From assembly GCA_945875845.1 (NCBI GenBank), contig CAMCMB010000052.1, positions 1 to 49,355 on the forward strand: a DNA stretch of 49,355 bases, given 5' to 3'. Shown here in pieces: positions 41,985 through 49,355 of the stretch. The translations under genes were made by a program, and so were the position numbers. Numbering within the stretch: position 1 is the stretch's first letter; each line of letters opens with the position of its first letter. The DNA is from Pirellula staleyi DSM 6068 (GTDB taxonomy: Bacteria; Planctomycetota; Planctomycetia; Pirellulales; Pirellulaceae). Under the pieces are notes generated by a model that did no database searches, was not told the origin of the DNA, and saw nothing but the letters and a program-made list of their open reading frames with translations.

Positions 41985-43208
41985 GAGCCTTCCGCAAAGC
42001 CAAAAGCCACTTTGACTCCCGAACAACGTGCGGCCGCCAAACTGAAACAGGAGGAACGTAAAATGGAGGCCGCTGACAAGCGTCGGCAATCCTTTGGCTT
42101 ATTGCCTCCCAATGACGATTCCCCATTGGGAAAAGAATACGAATCCGCCTACGCTCGCTTTAGGGATGCTGCGAGCGACCTAGATCAAGTTCAATATCGT
42201 CAACAACTCGCAACGGATCGCTCACTTGCCAAACGGGATGAGATTTTAAATGATTGGATGCGAGCGATCGCGCAAGGGAACGCGGCCTTAAAGGTTTGGC
42301 TTGCCAAAGCGGGCGAAGTTTACGCAAGCGATCCAGACAAGTACCACCAGATCGGCGAATCGTTGGTGGAAATGCTGCTGGCGGATGTTCAGTTAGATCG
42401 GTTTGACCCCTGGCTTGCACCCGCCAAGGCATTGATTCGTGCGAAACGGTACGAAAGCGACGTGCTTTCGTTATCCGCAGGACTAGTCGGATTGGCCAAT
42501 ATGGATTTCGATTTCGCAGAGGAATGTTGGGCACCATTAAAACAAGTCAATAAACTAGACGGAATTCAACTCGCCTATTTCGAACAACTGGGCTCTTTGA
42601 AAGAAAAATGGAAGCGTGAGCAAGAAATTCGACAAAAGGAATCCGAAAAGAATGACAACCCGATCGTCGAATTGACCACCTCCAAAGGGAGGATTACCAT
42701 CGAACTTTACGAAGATTCGGCTCCCGAAGCGGTGGCAAGTTTTATCTTCTTGGTGGAAAAGGGATATTACAACTACAAAGCATTCTTTCGAGTCGAGCAA
42801 CATATTTGTGCCCAAACGGGTTGCGAAAAAGGGGATGGAACAGGCAACGCTGGATACAGTTTCCCAGGAGAGGCCCATCTTCCAGAGCATCGGGATCATT
42901 TTCGGGGTAGCGTTTCCGTCGCCCTGGGTTCCGACCCGGATTCGCGACAACTCAATGTGGATTCGGGCGGTGCACAGATCTTTTTTTCCTTCGTACCGTT
43001 GCCTTTTCTAGACGGTAAGTACACGGTCTTTGGACGAATCGTCGAAGGTCAACCGACGATCAACCTCTTTCAAGTTCTCAACCTTGCAAACGAAGAGGAA
43101 CGCAAAGACACGTCGAAACGGCCCGACACCATTTTTTCCTCGAAGGTTGTACGGAAACGAGACCATGAATACAAACCGAAAATCTCCGCCGGAAAACTTC
43201 CACGCTAG
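41901..43208 (+). CDS. Secreted cyclophilin-type peptidyl-prolyl isomerase
   Basis: A periplasmic cis-trans prolyl isomerase. The C-terminal cyclophilin domain (about 160 residues) opens with VELTTSKGRITIELYEDSAP and includes FRVEQHICAQTGCEKGDGTG and SGGAQIFFSFVPLPFLDGKY (the Q-I-F-F-S-F block is the active-site region). The N-terminal about 230 residues of the mature protein form a helical, Lys/Glu-rich region of unknown role. I set the start at TTG 41901, which gives a compact signal peptide (LTARFAAVVGFALAVN, cleaved near SLA/QEP) with AAGG upstream. The ATG at 41817 would add 28 residues that mirror the small Cys-rich ORF on the other strand. The choice is not certain. Confidence 0.82.
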   Translation: MLTARFAAVVGFALAVNVCSFASVSLAQEPSAKPKATLTPEQRAAAKLKQEERKMEAADKRRQSFGLLPPNDDSPLGKEYESAYARFRDAASDLDQVQYRQQLATDRSLAKRDEILNDWMRAIAQGNAALKVWLAKAGEVYASDPDKYHQIGESLVEMLLADVQLDRFDPWLAPAKALIRAKRYESDVLSLSAGLVGLANMDFDFAEECWAPLKQVNKLDGIQLAYFEQLGSLKEKWKREQEIRQKESEKNDNPIVELTTSKGRITIELYEDSAPEAVASFIFLVEKGYYNYKAFFRVEQHICAQTGCEKGDGTGNAGYSFPGEAHLPEHRDHFRGSVSVALGSDPDSRQLNVDSGGAQIFFSFVPLPFLDGKYTVFGRIVEGQPTINLFQVLNLANEEERKDTSKRPDTIFSSKVVRKRDHEYKPKISAGKLPR

Positions 43209-43239
43209 GAAATCACGTTTCCATTTTGCAGGTCGTTCG

Positions 43240-43472
43240 ATGCTTTATCACAACACCATGCCAAGACTCATTTCCGTAATCTTGTGCATTACGCCAATTC
43301 TTTTCCCCACGCGTTTTGTTGCGGCCGACATCCCTTTCGAACCGACGCCAGCAAAAGTCATCTCGGTCCCCAGGGTTACATTCGATTTTGGTGGCAGGGG
43401 GAACTCAATTGGGAGGGTGCGACTGTCGACAAAACAATCGAGACACTCGTCGAAAATTTGCTCAAAGAGTAG
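43240..43472 (+). pseudogene. Probable frameshifted small secreted protein
   Basis: A signal-peptide-like start (MPRLISVILCITPILFPTRF, ending near VAA/DIP; ATG at 43258, or 43240) runs to about residue 45 and then, in the next frame, continues with GYIRFWWQGELNWEGATVD and a tail TIETLVENLLKE to a TAG at 43472. Each half looks like protein and neither frame alone has both. A one-base indel around 43365-43380 would join them. It may be a pseudogene, a programmed shift or a sequence error. I recognise no family. Confidence 0.4.
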
Positions 43473-43530
43473 GCCTGCGGCTCGCTTCCATTTGACCTTA
43501 AGGCTGTCCCATGTTACCGACCTTGTGCCT

Positions 43531-43562
43531 AGCTACCACCTAGGCAAGCTAGGTGGTGAGCT
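43531..43562. terminator. Hairpin between remnant gene and rpoD
   Basis: accacctag (43535-43543) pairs with ctaggtggt (43549-43557), extended by agct (43531-43534 with 43559-43562) around a one-base bulge. It sits 25 bases from the convergent rpoD stop and may terminate from both sides. Confidence 0.45.
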
Positions 43563-43586
43563 TCATTCCACGCCGTTCGGATTGCG

Positions 43587-45215
43587 TTAGGCCACTTGCT
43601 TCAGAAACCCTTCAAGCATTTTTGCTCGGACTGGGTTCTGAAGTTTCGCAACTGCCTTGGCTTCGATTTGGCGAACGCGTTCGCGTGTTACCTTGAAGAT
43701 TCGCCCCACCTCTTCCAATGTGTAGGAGTAGCCATCCGTCAGACCATAGCGAAGCCGGATAATTTCTCGTTCGCGATACGTCAATGTTTTCAGCAAGGAA
43801 TCGATTCGGTCGCGGAGAACGCCGTTGCTCGCGTTGCGAACTGGGTTGTCGCTGGATGGATCCTCGATGAATTCGCCAAACGCATTGTCTTCGCCTTCGC
43901 CAACGGGACGGTCCAAGCTGATAGGGCTGCGGCCGATGTCGAGAACGCGTTGTACTTCTTCGATCGTCAGCTCAGCCACTTCCGCGATTTCGTACATGCT
44001 CGGTTCTCGCTTGAGCTCCTGCGTCAGTACCTTTTGAATGTTGCGTAACCGACTGAGCACGTCGATCATGTGAACGGGGATGCGGATCGTTCTCGCCTGG
44101 TCTGCGATGGCTCGTGTGATCGCTTGGCGAATCCACCAAGTAGCATAGGTCGAAAACTTGAAACCTCGGCGATACTCGTACTTGTCGACCGCTCGCATGA
44201 GACCCGTGTTGCCTTCTTGGATGAGGTCCAAGAAGCTTAGGCCTCGATTGCGATACTTCTTGGCGATGGAGACGACCAAACGCAGATTGCCGCTGGAAAG
44301 TTGTCGCTTGACGGCTTCGTATTCCTTGAAATTTTTCTTGAAGTCATCGACACGCGTTCTCAACGAGCGAGGACTTTCCTGCGTGGTCATGATCAGATGA
44401 CGAAGTTCTGCAACGCAGCGATTGAGCTCCGAGGGCGAGCCCGTCGTGGATTTCAGATAGGCTATTCGGGTTTGCAGATAATCCATTCGTTGCGAGAATT
44501 GCTCCAATTGCTTCATCAATGGAATCACGCGGCGCGAGCGCAGCGACAACTCTTCGACCAACACCAGCGACTTGAGTCGTCTGCGTTGATAATTCATGCG
44601 AGCCTGTTCTTTTCGACTGTTGGTCGTGCTCTTGCGAACAATGCTCTGAAAATCGCGACGATTGTCGTCCATCAGCGTGTCGAGCGTTTTCAAGTTATGC
44701 GGCATTCGTGCACCGACTTGCTCTTTGGTCAATCGCTCTGTCAACGAGACCTTGATCGTGCGATCGAAAGGCAAAATCCCCGCAGCGACCTTACGCAAGA
44801 CTTCCACCGTTTGACGCAAAGCAAAATCATTGCCAAGGACAGCTCGACGGAACTTGCGACGCGTGATTTCGATCTTCTTCGCCAGCGCTATCTCTTGATC
44901 GCGGTTGAGCAAAGGGATTTCGCACATCTGACTGAGATACAAACGGATCGGATCGTTGGTCAGCTTTGGCATTTCCGCGGGCGCGGCCGGCATCGACTCT
45001 TCGCCGTTGAATATCTTCAAATGAGACGGCAGGTCTGTATCCGCTTCGTCCACGATTCCAACGCCAGCACGTTCGAGCGCGACCAAGAGCTGATCGAGTT
45101 TTTCCGCAGTGTTGGCTTCGTCGGGCAGATAGTGGTTTACTTGCTCGTACGTCAGGAAGCCTTGTTGGCGACCGATCAAAACCAATTGTTCCAGATCAAT
45201 AGATTGCATTTCCAC
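43587..45215 (-). CDS. rpoD: Primary RNA polymerase sigma factor RpoD
   Basis: The housekeeping sigma-70 factor. It has N-terminal region 1.1-like helices, region 1.2 ([20 protein letters not shown]), a spacer that is highly basic, region 2 (about 290-360) with [20 protein letters not shown] and [20 protein letters not shown], region 3, and region 4 with [20 protein letters not shown] and [18 protein letters not shown]. The 542-residue length is normal for this type. It starts with GTG at 45215, placed eight bases from AAGGAG. It lies 122 bases after dnaG, as in the macromolecular-synthesis operon of other bacteria, here without rpsU. Confidence 0.96.
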   Translation of the reverse strand: MEMQSIDLEQLVLIGRQQGFLTYEQVNHYLPDEANTAEKLDQLLVALERAGVGIVDEADTDLPSHLKIFNGEESMPAAPAEMPKLTNDPIRLYLSQMCEIPLLNRDQEIALAKKIEITRRKFRRAVLGNDFALRQTVEVLRKVAAGILPFDRTIKVSLTERLTKEQVGARMPHNLKTLDTLMDDNRRDFQSIVRKSTTNSRKEQARMNYQRRRLKSLVLVEELSLRSRRVIPLMKQLEQFSQRMDYLQTRIAYLKSTTGSPSELNRCVAELRHLIMTTQESPRSLRTRVDDFKKNFKEYEAVKRQLSSGNLRLVVSIAKKYRNRGLSFLDLIQEGNTGLMRAVDKYEYRRGFKFSTYATWWIRQAITRAIADQARTIRIPVHMIDVLSRLRNIQKVLTQELKREPSMYEIAEVAELTIEEVQRVLDIGRSPISLDRPVGEGEDNAFGEFIEDPSSDNPVRNASNGVLRDRIDSLLKTLTYREREIIRLRYGLTDGYSYTLEEVGRIFKVTRERVRQIEAKAVAKLQNPVRAKMLEGFLKQVA

Positions 45216-45337
45216 GAGATCAACTCCTTTTGACAGTGGTACTCTGTTGTTGCCGACTACTCATCCAATGAGCAATCGCCTTGGGTCAACAACTTGAATA
45301 TGGGGTTTTTGTAGTCGAGCGGGACTCGACGTTTTTC

Positions 45338-47284
45338 TTACTCTCCTTGCGGAGGAAATAGTCCGTGACGCACACGTGCTTGCTGCACAAAATCGTGCAA
45401 AAAGCTAAGCTCCGTCGCTTCATCGAACTGTTTTTTCTCGAGCGATTGGATTTGGATACGGCGTTGAGTCTTGTCGTCTTGACCACTCAATCGTTCGCAC
45501 AAAGAATGCAATCGCTCATCTGCTGTCATCATGGACAGAGGTGCTTTGCGGGCCGAGTGTTCTTCGATGCTCACCAGAACACTCTTTAGGCTTGGCTCCT
45601 CCATGGCCGACATTAGACTACTGAAGTCTAACGCGTGTCCCTCAAGTTCCAAGTCCAAATATGCCTGAAATAATCCTTTGGCAGTTCCTGTGCCTAAATT
45701 GGCAACGGGGAATCGCTCGATAGCGACCGGAGCCAAATCCGGATGCATGACCATGATTTCGAATAGCTCGCATTCGGTCGGCGTCAAATCCGAATATTTA
45801 TAGACGTTTGACTCAGGCGCAACCTTTTGTTCAAAGCGGTTTCGACTTTCCGAGATGGATTGCGGTTGATTGGCGGACGAATCCAAAACGAGATTTGCTT
45901 GGGAGCGACGCAGTTCTTGGCGTTGACGGTCGCGAATCGTACTTTGACGACGTATCGATTCGAGTCGAAGGCGAATTTCGGCCTGCTCAATTCCAAATTG
46001 TCGACCGAGTCTCGCGATCAATTGATCCTGTCGCAATCGCATGGCTTCATTGGAAAGCAGGGAACTATGCGAAACGCGAGACATCGTTTCAAGCACATCT
46101 TCGATGGCTGTGTTTGCGCGATGCGTGTCGAGCAGTGGGTCGAAGCCACGGCAGACTTGTCGCAGTTTGTGCTCTAATGCGTCGAGCGAACCGGCAATCT
46201 GTTCTTTAAGTTGCTCGCCGCTGTATTGGATGAGATAGTCACACGGATCCAGTCCATCGGGTAAGGTCAGAATCCGAAGATCCATTTGTGCGGTAACAAA
46301 CAGTTCCAGAATCTCTGCAGTGCGTTTCTGGCCCGCTTCATCGCCGTCGAGCAGTAGAACGACCGAATCGCACGAGTGCTTGAGCAACTTGATATGGCTT
46401 TCGCCAAGGGCGGTGCCACAGCAAGCGACCGCATTGTGGATGCCGTGTTGAACCGCCATGATCACGTCGGTATAACCCTCCATGACAACCGCTTGACGCG
46501 TTTTGCTGATAGCTTCGCGAGCCAAATCCAATCCGTACAGTTGGTGGCTCTTGTGGTAGAGGCGTGTCTCGTTGCAGTTAATATATTTCGCCGAATCCGC
46601 GGTGGCACCGGGGAGCACGCGCCCTCCGACCGCAATGGGTCTTCCCTGTGCATCGCTTATTGGAAAAATGGCCCTACCACGAAAGCGGTCATAGCGAGAT
46701 CCTCGCTCGCTTTTAGCAACTAGGCCGACCGACTCCAGCACCTCCGGCTTCCAGTTTTTCTCAATGCCGCGATCGAGCAACCAGGACCAGGATTCGGGGG
46801 CAAAACCCAATTGAAATTTTCCGACACTCGCGTCGGAAATGCCGCGATCCGATAAATACTTCCGGGCTTGTGCTCCTTCGGGTGCGGTGAGTAGACATTG
46901 GTGGTACTCGTTCACGGACCATTTCATCGCTTCGAGAAGCAATTTTTTGTCGTCACCCGAACCGCCGCGTCCCGATCGGGACCTGGGTTCTTCGATTGGA
47001 ATACCGGCGCGCTCGGCGAGCATTCGGAGAGCTTCTGGAAAAGAAACGCCCTCTTTCTTCATGACAAAACTAAAAACGTCGCCTCCAATGTCGCAAACCC
47101 AGCATTTCCAACTTTGCTTATCTGGATTGACTTGCAGGCTCGGTTTGCGGTCATCATGAAACGGGCAGACGCCGACGAAAGCTCGACCTTGACGTCGCAG
47201 TTCCATATAGCTAGTTACCAGATCGACGATGTTAACCGCCAATCGGACTCGATCTTTGACTTCGTTGTCAATCGCGAAGGACAC
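45338..47284 (-). CDS. dnaG: DNA primase DnaG
   Basis: Makes RNA primers for the lagging strand. The zinc domain has VGVCPFHDDRKPSL and SWKCWVCDIGGDV, giving Cys 40, His 43, Cys 61 and Cys 64. The TOPRIM core has VMEGYTDVIMAVQHG near residue 262 and VVLLLDGDEAGQKR near residue 308, with the catalytic Glu and the DGD pair. The C-terminal helicase-binding part is present but short, so the 648-residue length is typical. It starts with GTG at 47284; the usual AGGAG is in the nearest copy of a 13-bp sequence that occurs three times directly upstream. Confidence 0.96.
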   Translation of the reverse strand: MSFAIDNEVKDRVRLAVNIVDLVTSYMELRRQGRAFVGVCPFHDDRKPSLQVNPDKQSWKCWVCDIGGDVFSFVMKKEGVSFPEALRMLAERAGIPIEEPRSRSGRGGSGDDKKLLLEAMKWSVNEYHQCLLTAPEGAQARKYLSDRGISDASVGKFQLGFAPESWSWLLDRGIEKNWKPEVLESVGLVAKSERGSRYDRFRGRAIFPISDAQGRPIAVGGRVLPGATADSAKYINCNETRLYHKSHQLYGLDLAREAISKTRQAVVMEGYTDVIMAVQHGIHNAVACCGTALGESHIKLLKHSCDSVVLLLDGDEAGQKRTAEILELFVTAQMDLRILTLPDGLDPCDYLIQYSGEQLKEQIAGSLDALEHKLRQVCRGFDPLLDTHRANTAIEDVLETMSRVSHSSLLSNEAMRLRQDQLIARLGRQFGIEQAEIRLRLESIRRQSTIRDRQRQELRRSQANLVLDSSANQPQSISESRNRFEQKVAPESNVYKYSDLTPTECELFEIMVMHPDLAPVAIERFPVANLGTGTAKGLFQAYLDLELEGHALDFSSLMSAMEEPSLKSVLVSIEEHSARKAPLSMMTADERLHSLCERLSGQDDKTQRRIQIQSLEKKQFDEATELSFLHDFVQQARVRHGLFPPQGE

Positions 47285-47287
47285 AGT

Positions 47288-47326
47288 GACTCCTAGCGGG
47301 GACTCCTAGCGGGGACTCCTAGCGGG
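47288..47326 (-). repeat. Triple 13-bp repeat carrying the dnaG Shine-Dalgarno
   Basis: On the plus strand gactcctagcggg repeats exactly three times (47288-47300, 47301-47313, 47314-47326). Read on the dnaG strand each unit contains CTAGGAGT, so three AGGAG elements sit at 13-base spacing, the last six bases before the GTG start. Confidence 0.9.
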
Positions 47327-47566
47327 TTCTAGGCGAACTCTTGGGAGCAAGTTGGTGTCGCGACCGCAAGAGCAATTGAGCCATCCGTGACTCGGGGAAA
47401 AAGTATGCGTTGTTCGGGTATGCCGCGTCAACAGCAGTTTTCCGGATTACATGGATTTGCCCCTCCTCACATCGGACAAACCATAGTACCCTTTTGCTTC
47501 CAGCAAAACAGCCTTAAGCTGGTTTTTATCACCGATTCGTTCCATCTCTCAAAAATCAACCTGGCC

Positions 47567-48763
47567 ATGTTCGAGTATCTACCCGTCGCACCCCCCGATG
47601 CCATTTTTGGTCTCAACGATGCCTTCCTTCGAGACGCTCGCCCCGAAAAAATCAACTTAACGGTAGGCGTTTACAAGGACGAACAAGGCAGGACCCCGAT
47701 TTTAGCGACGGTTAAAAAAGCAGAAGAAAGCCTGTTGAAGTCGGAAACAAGCAAAACATACATGCCGGTTGAAGGGCATCCCGAGTATCTCAAAGCGGTC
47801 GTGGACTTGATATTTGGTAAGACGATCGACACTGCCCGTATTGCGGCAGCTCAAACCCCGGGTGGCACGGGTGCCTTGCGCGTGGGTGCAGACACCATCA
47901 TCCGCCATTTTCCGGGAGCACGGATTTGGTTGAGCAATCCAACCTGGGCCAATCATGGCTCGATCTTTCAAGCAGTCGGCATGGAAACACCCATCTATCC
48001 CTACCTCACTCCGGACAAAACGTCGCTCGACTTTTCCGCCATGATGAAGGAATGGACGTCGCAAGGCCGACGTGGTGATCTGGTTTGCCTGCATGCGTGC
48101 TGCCACAATCCAACCGGCATCGACCCAACTCTCGAGCAGTGGCACGAGATCAGCGAGTTGCTTGCCAGCAAACAGATGATCCCGTTTGTTGACTTTGCCT
48201 ATCAAGGCTTTGGCGACGGAATCGAAGCCGATGTTTTGCCCTTGAACGCACTGCTGGAAAAGAATCATGAAGTCATCGTCTGCAATTCTTTTTCGAAGAA
48301 TTTTGGTTTGTATTCCGAACGTGTTGGTTCGGTATCTTTGATTAGCAAAGACGCTTCGATGACTGAGGCCGCTTTAAGCCAGCTTCGCCTCGCGGTCCGA
48401 TGCAACTATAGCAATCCACCTCGGCACGGGGCAGCAACCGTCTCGGCGATACTCAATGACACATCGCTTCGCAAGGAGTGGGTAGGGGAAGTCGATGCAA
48501 TGCGATCGCGGATTTCGAAGATGCGAAGCATGTTTATCGATGGGATGAAAGCAACCGACACCGATCGCGATTTCAGTTTTCTGAATCGCCAAAAGGGAAT
48601 GTTTTCTTATAGCGGTCTCAATAGCATGCAAGCGGACTGGCTCAAGAACGAACACGGAATCTACATCGTCGGGACGGGCCGCATCAACGTTGCTGGCATG
48701 TCCAGCTCAACAATGCCCACGCTCTGCTCGGCGATCGCCGAATGCATTCGAGCCACAACCTAG
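47567..48763 (+). CDS. Class I aspartate/tyrosine aminotransferase
   Basis: A 398-residue PLP enzyme of the AspC/TyrB group, moving amino groups between aspartate or aromatic amino acids and 2-oxoglutarate. I use the ATG at 47567 (MFEYLPVAPPDAIFG). The in-frame ATG at 47387 adds 60 residues without homology-like order. Family motifs: LTVGVYKDEQGRTP near residue 35, HACCHNPTGIDPT near residue 185, and the PLP-Lys block CNSFSKNFGLYSERVG near residue 240. The R of the C-terminal GTGRINVAGM is a substrate-carboxylate ligand. It is divergent from dnaG. Confidence 0.92.
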   Translation: MFEYLPVAPPDAIFGLNDAFLRDARPEKINLTVGVYKDEQGRTPILATVKKAEESLLKSETSKTYMPVEGHPEYLKAVVDLIFGKTIDTARIAAAQTPGGTGALRVGADTIIRHFPGARIWLSNPTWANHGSIFQAVGMETPIYPYLTPDKTSLDFSAMMKEWTSQGRRGDLVCLHACCHNPTGIDPTLEQWHEISELLASKQMIPFVDFAYQGFGDGIEADVLPLNALLEKNHEVIVCNSFSKNFGLYSERVGSVSLISKDASMTEAALSQLRLAVRCNYSNPPRHGAATVSAILNDTSLRKEWVGEVDAMRSRISKMRSMFIDGMKATDTDRDFSFLNRQKGMFSYSGLNSMQADWLKNEHGIYIVGTGRINVAGMSSSTMPTLCSAIAECIRATT

Positions 48764-48806
48764 TCGGGAGAGGGGGCGAAGGGGGATAACATACGCAAGT
48801 GGGGTG

Positions 48807-49355
48807 CTACACTCCAACGCCGTTTGCTTTCTTCAGAGCCGCTAATGCGTTCAACAACGCCTCGTTCGTCGGCCAATCCGAAGAATCGCGACCGTGGTAG
48901 ACAAATCGAACCTTACCAGTGGTGTCGACGATGACCGTGCCTGGTAGCTGGTACTTGTCGCCAATAATGGCTCCAGCGCCATGCTTCCAAATAGACTGAA
49001 AGCCGGCTAGCCAAACACTGGGTCCAGCTATCTGCGACATGTTCCCGCGAGGAATACCGTAGGCCTTGTAAGCCAACTGCTTCTCGTCCGCTAAGCACTC
49101 AAAGGGCAAATGATTGACCTCTCGAAATTGGGATACCTGAGCTGGATTTCCCATCGCAACCAGCACGACATTCCCTCCGGCGGCTTCAAATTGCTCTCGT
49201 TCATCTCGCAATTCTGCCGAATGCGCTCGGCAAAGAGGGCAGCCTGCGTGTCTCACAAAGACAAGGACGAGCGGACGCTCTCGCCATAAAGATGACAGCT
49301 CAACGCTCGCCCCTGTGTGATTGGGGAGCGTGAGGGTCGGAGCGGCATCGCCTAA
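48807..49355 (-). CDS. AhpC/TSA-like thioredoxin-fold protein, cut by the window
   Basis: The 3' end of a minus-strand gene whose start lies beyond 49355. The open frame runs to the window edge, about 182 codons, beyond the internal Met at 49256. The visible part opens with LGDAAPTLTLPNHTGASVEL, then LVLVFVRHAGCPLCRAH, which has the CxxC-type active site of the AhpC/TSA antioxidant family, and ends with PGTVIVDTTGKVRFVYHGRD. It probably reduces peroxides or thiols; the exact group cannot be fixed. It is convergent with the aminotransferase, 43 bases apart. Confidence 0.8.
   Translation of the reverse strand, partial: LGDAAPTLTLPNHTGASVELSSLWRERPLVLVFVRHAGCPLCRAHSAELRDEREQFEAAGGNVVLVAMGNPAQVSQFREVNHLPFECLADEKQLAYKAYGIPRGNMSQIAGPSVWLAGFQSIWKHGAGAIIGDKYQLPGTVIVDTTGKVRFVYHGRDSSDWPTNEALLNALAALKKANGVGV

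Noticed and set aside
44301-45233. A 310-codon open frame on the plus strand
   Set aside because: Antisense to rpoD, which has all sigma-70 regions.
47288-47326. CRISPR-like array
   Set aside because: Three direct 13-bp units without spacers; it is a tandem repeat.
1-49355. tRNA, rRNA, insertion sequence, prophage or defence genes
   Set aside because: No cloverleaf with a GTTCGA-type loop, no transposase or integrase motif and no toxin, nuclease or restriction gene was seen by reading; a covariance or HMM search would be needed to be sure about tRNAs.

Overview
The window looks like a chromosomal segment of a planctomycete, most likely of the Pirellulales. The strongest signs are a cytochrome-c/DUF1549/DUF1553 protein next to a DUF1501 protein with a Tat-type leader, a stand-alone ThuA-like protein, a small ECF sigma / membrane anti-sigma candidate / PDZ cassette, a lipid A-type acyltransferase, and many palindromic intergenic repeats. 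GC content looks close to one half. I see no rRNA, tRNA, CRISPR array, transposase or phage gene, so this is mostly housekeeping DNA with unusually rich intergenic structure. Genus cannot be set from the sequence alone.

Layout. 0.2-6.8 kb (+): CE15 glucuronoyl esterase, cobT, Gfo/Idh/MocA oxidoreductase, a small membrane protein, and a TolC-type outer-membrane lipoprotein. 7.1-20.7 kb (mostly -): greA - membrane protein - ygfZ; proB, ispG and tsaB; a TPR protein and a hypothetical; a tight lipid operon (LpxL-like acyltransferase, PsbP/Mog1-like protein, diacylglycerol-kinase-like protein); DinB-like; ECF sigma - membrane protein - PDZ protein; a NarL-type regulator with Glu at the phosphorylation site. 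20.9-30 kb: fabZ-like (+), then fusA-tmk overlapping by one base, and the operon DUF1553 - DUF1501 - MFS transporter (-). 30-37.3 kb: ThuA-like, a degenerate GT2, a secreted protein, nadC-ppk2 (overlapping), transaldolase, threonine aldolase. 37.3-49.4 kb: a long structured leader and the B12-dependent ribonucleotide reductase nrdJ; rsmD with a probable unlisted zinc-ribbon gene overlapping it; a secreted cyclophilin; a probable frameshifted remnant; the dnaG-rpoD pair; an aspartate/tyrosine aminotransferase; and an AhpC/TSA-like gene cut by the window edge.

How genes fit together. cobT (cobamide lower-ligand activation) and nrdJ (cobalamin-dependent dNTP synthesis) both point to B12 use; tmk adds a dTTP step. 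dnaG-rpoD is the familiar replication/transcription pair. nadC-ppk2 couples NAD precursor synthesis to polyphosphate-driven nucleotide phosphorylation. The DUF1553/DUF1501/MFS operon, the ThuA protein and the CE15 esterase suggest polysaccharide breakdown and uptake.

The most notable structure lies between genes: at least eight families of palindromic repeats, several abutting or supplying stop codons; a 13-bp unit repeated three times that triplicates the Shine-Dalgarno of dnaG; a six-codon ORF overlapping the proB start; a long nrdJ leader with two mutually exclusive helices; and a Cys-rich small ORF antisense to the cyclophilin signal peptide.
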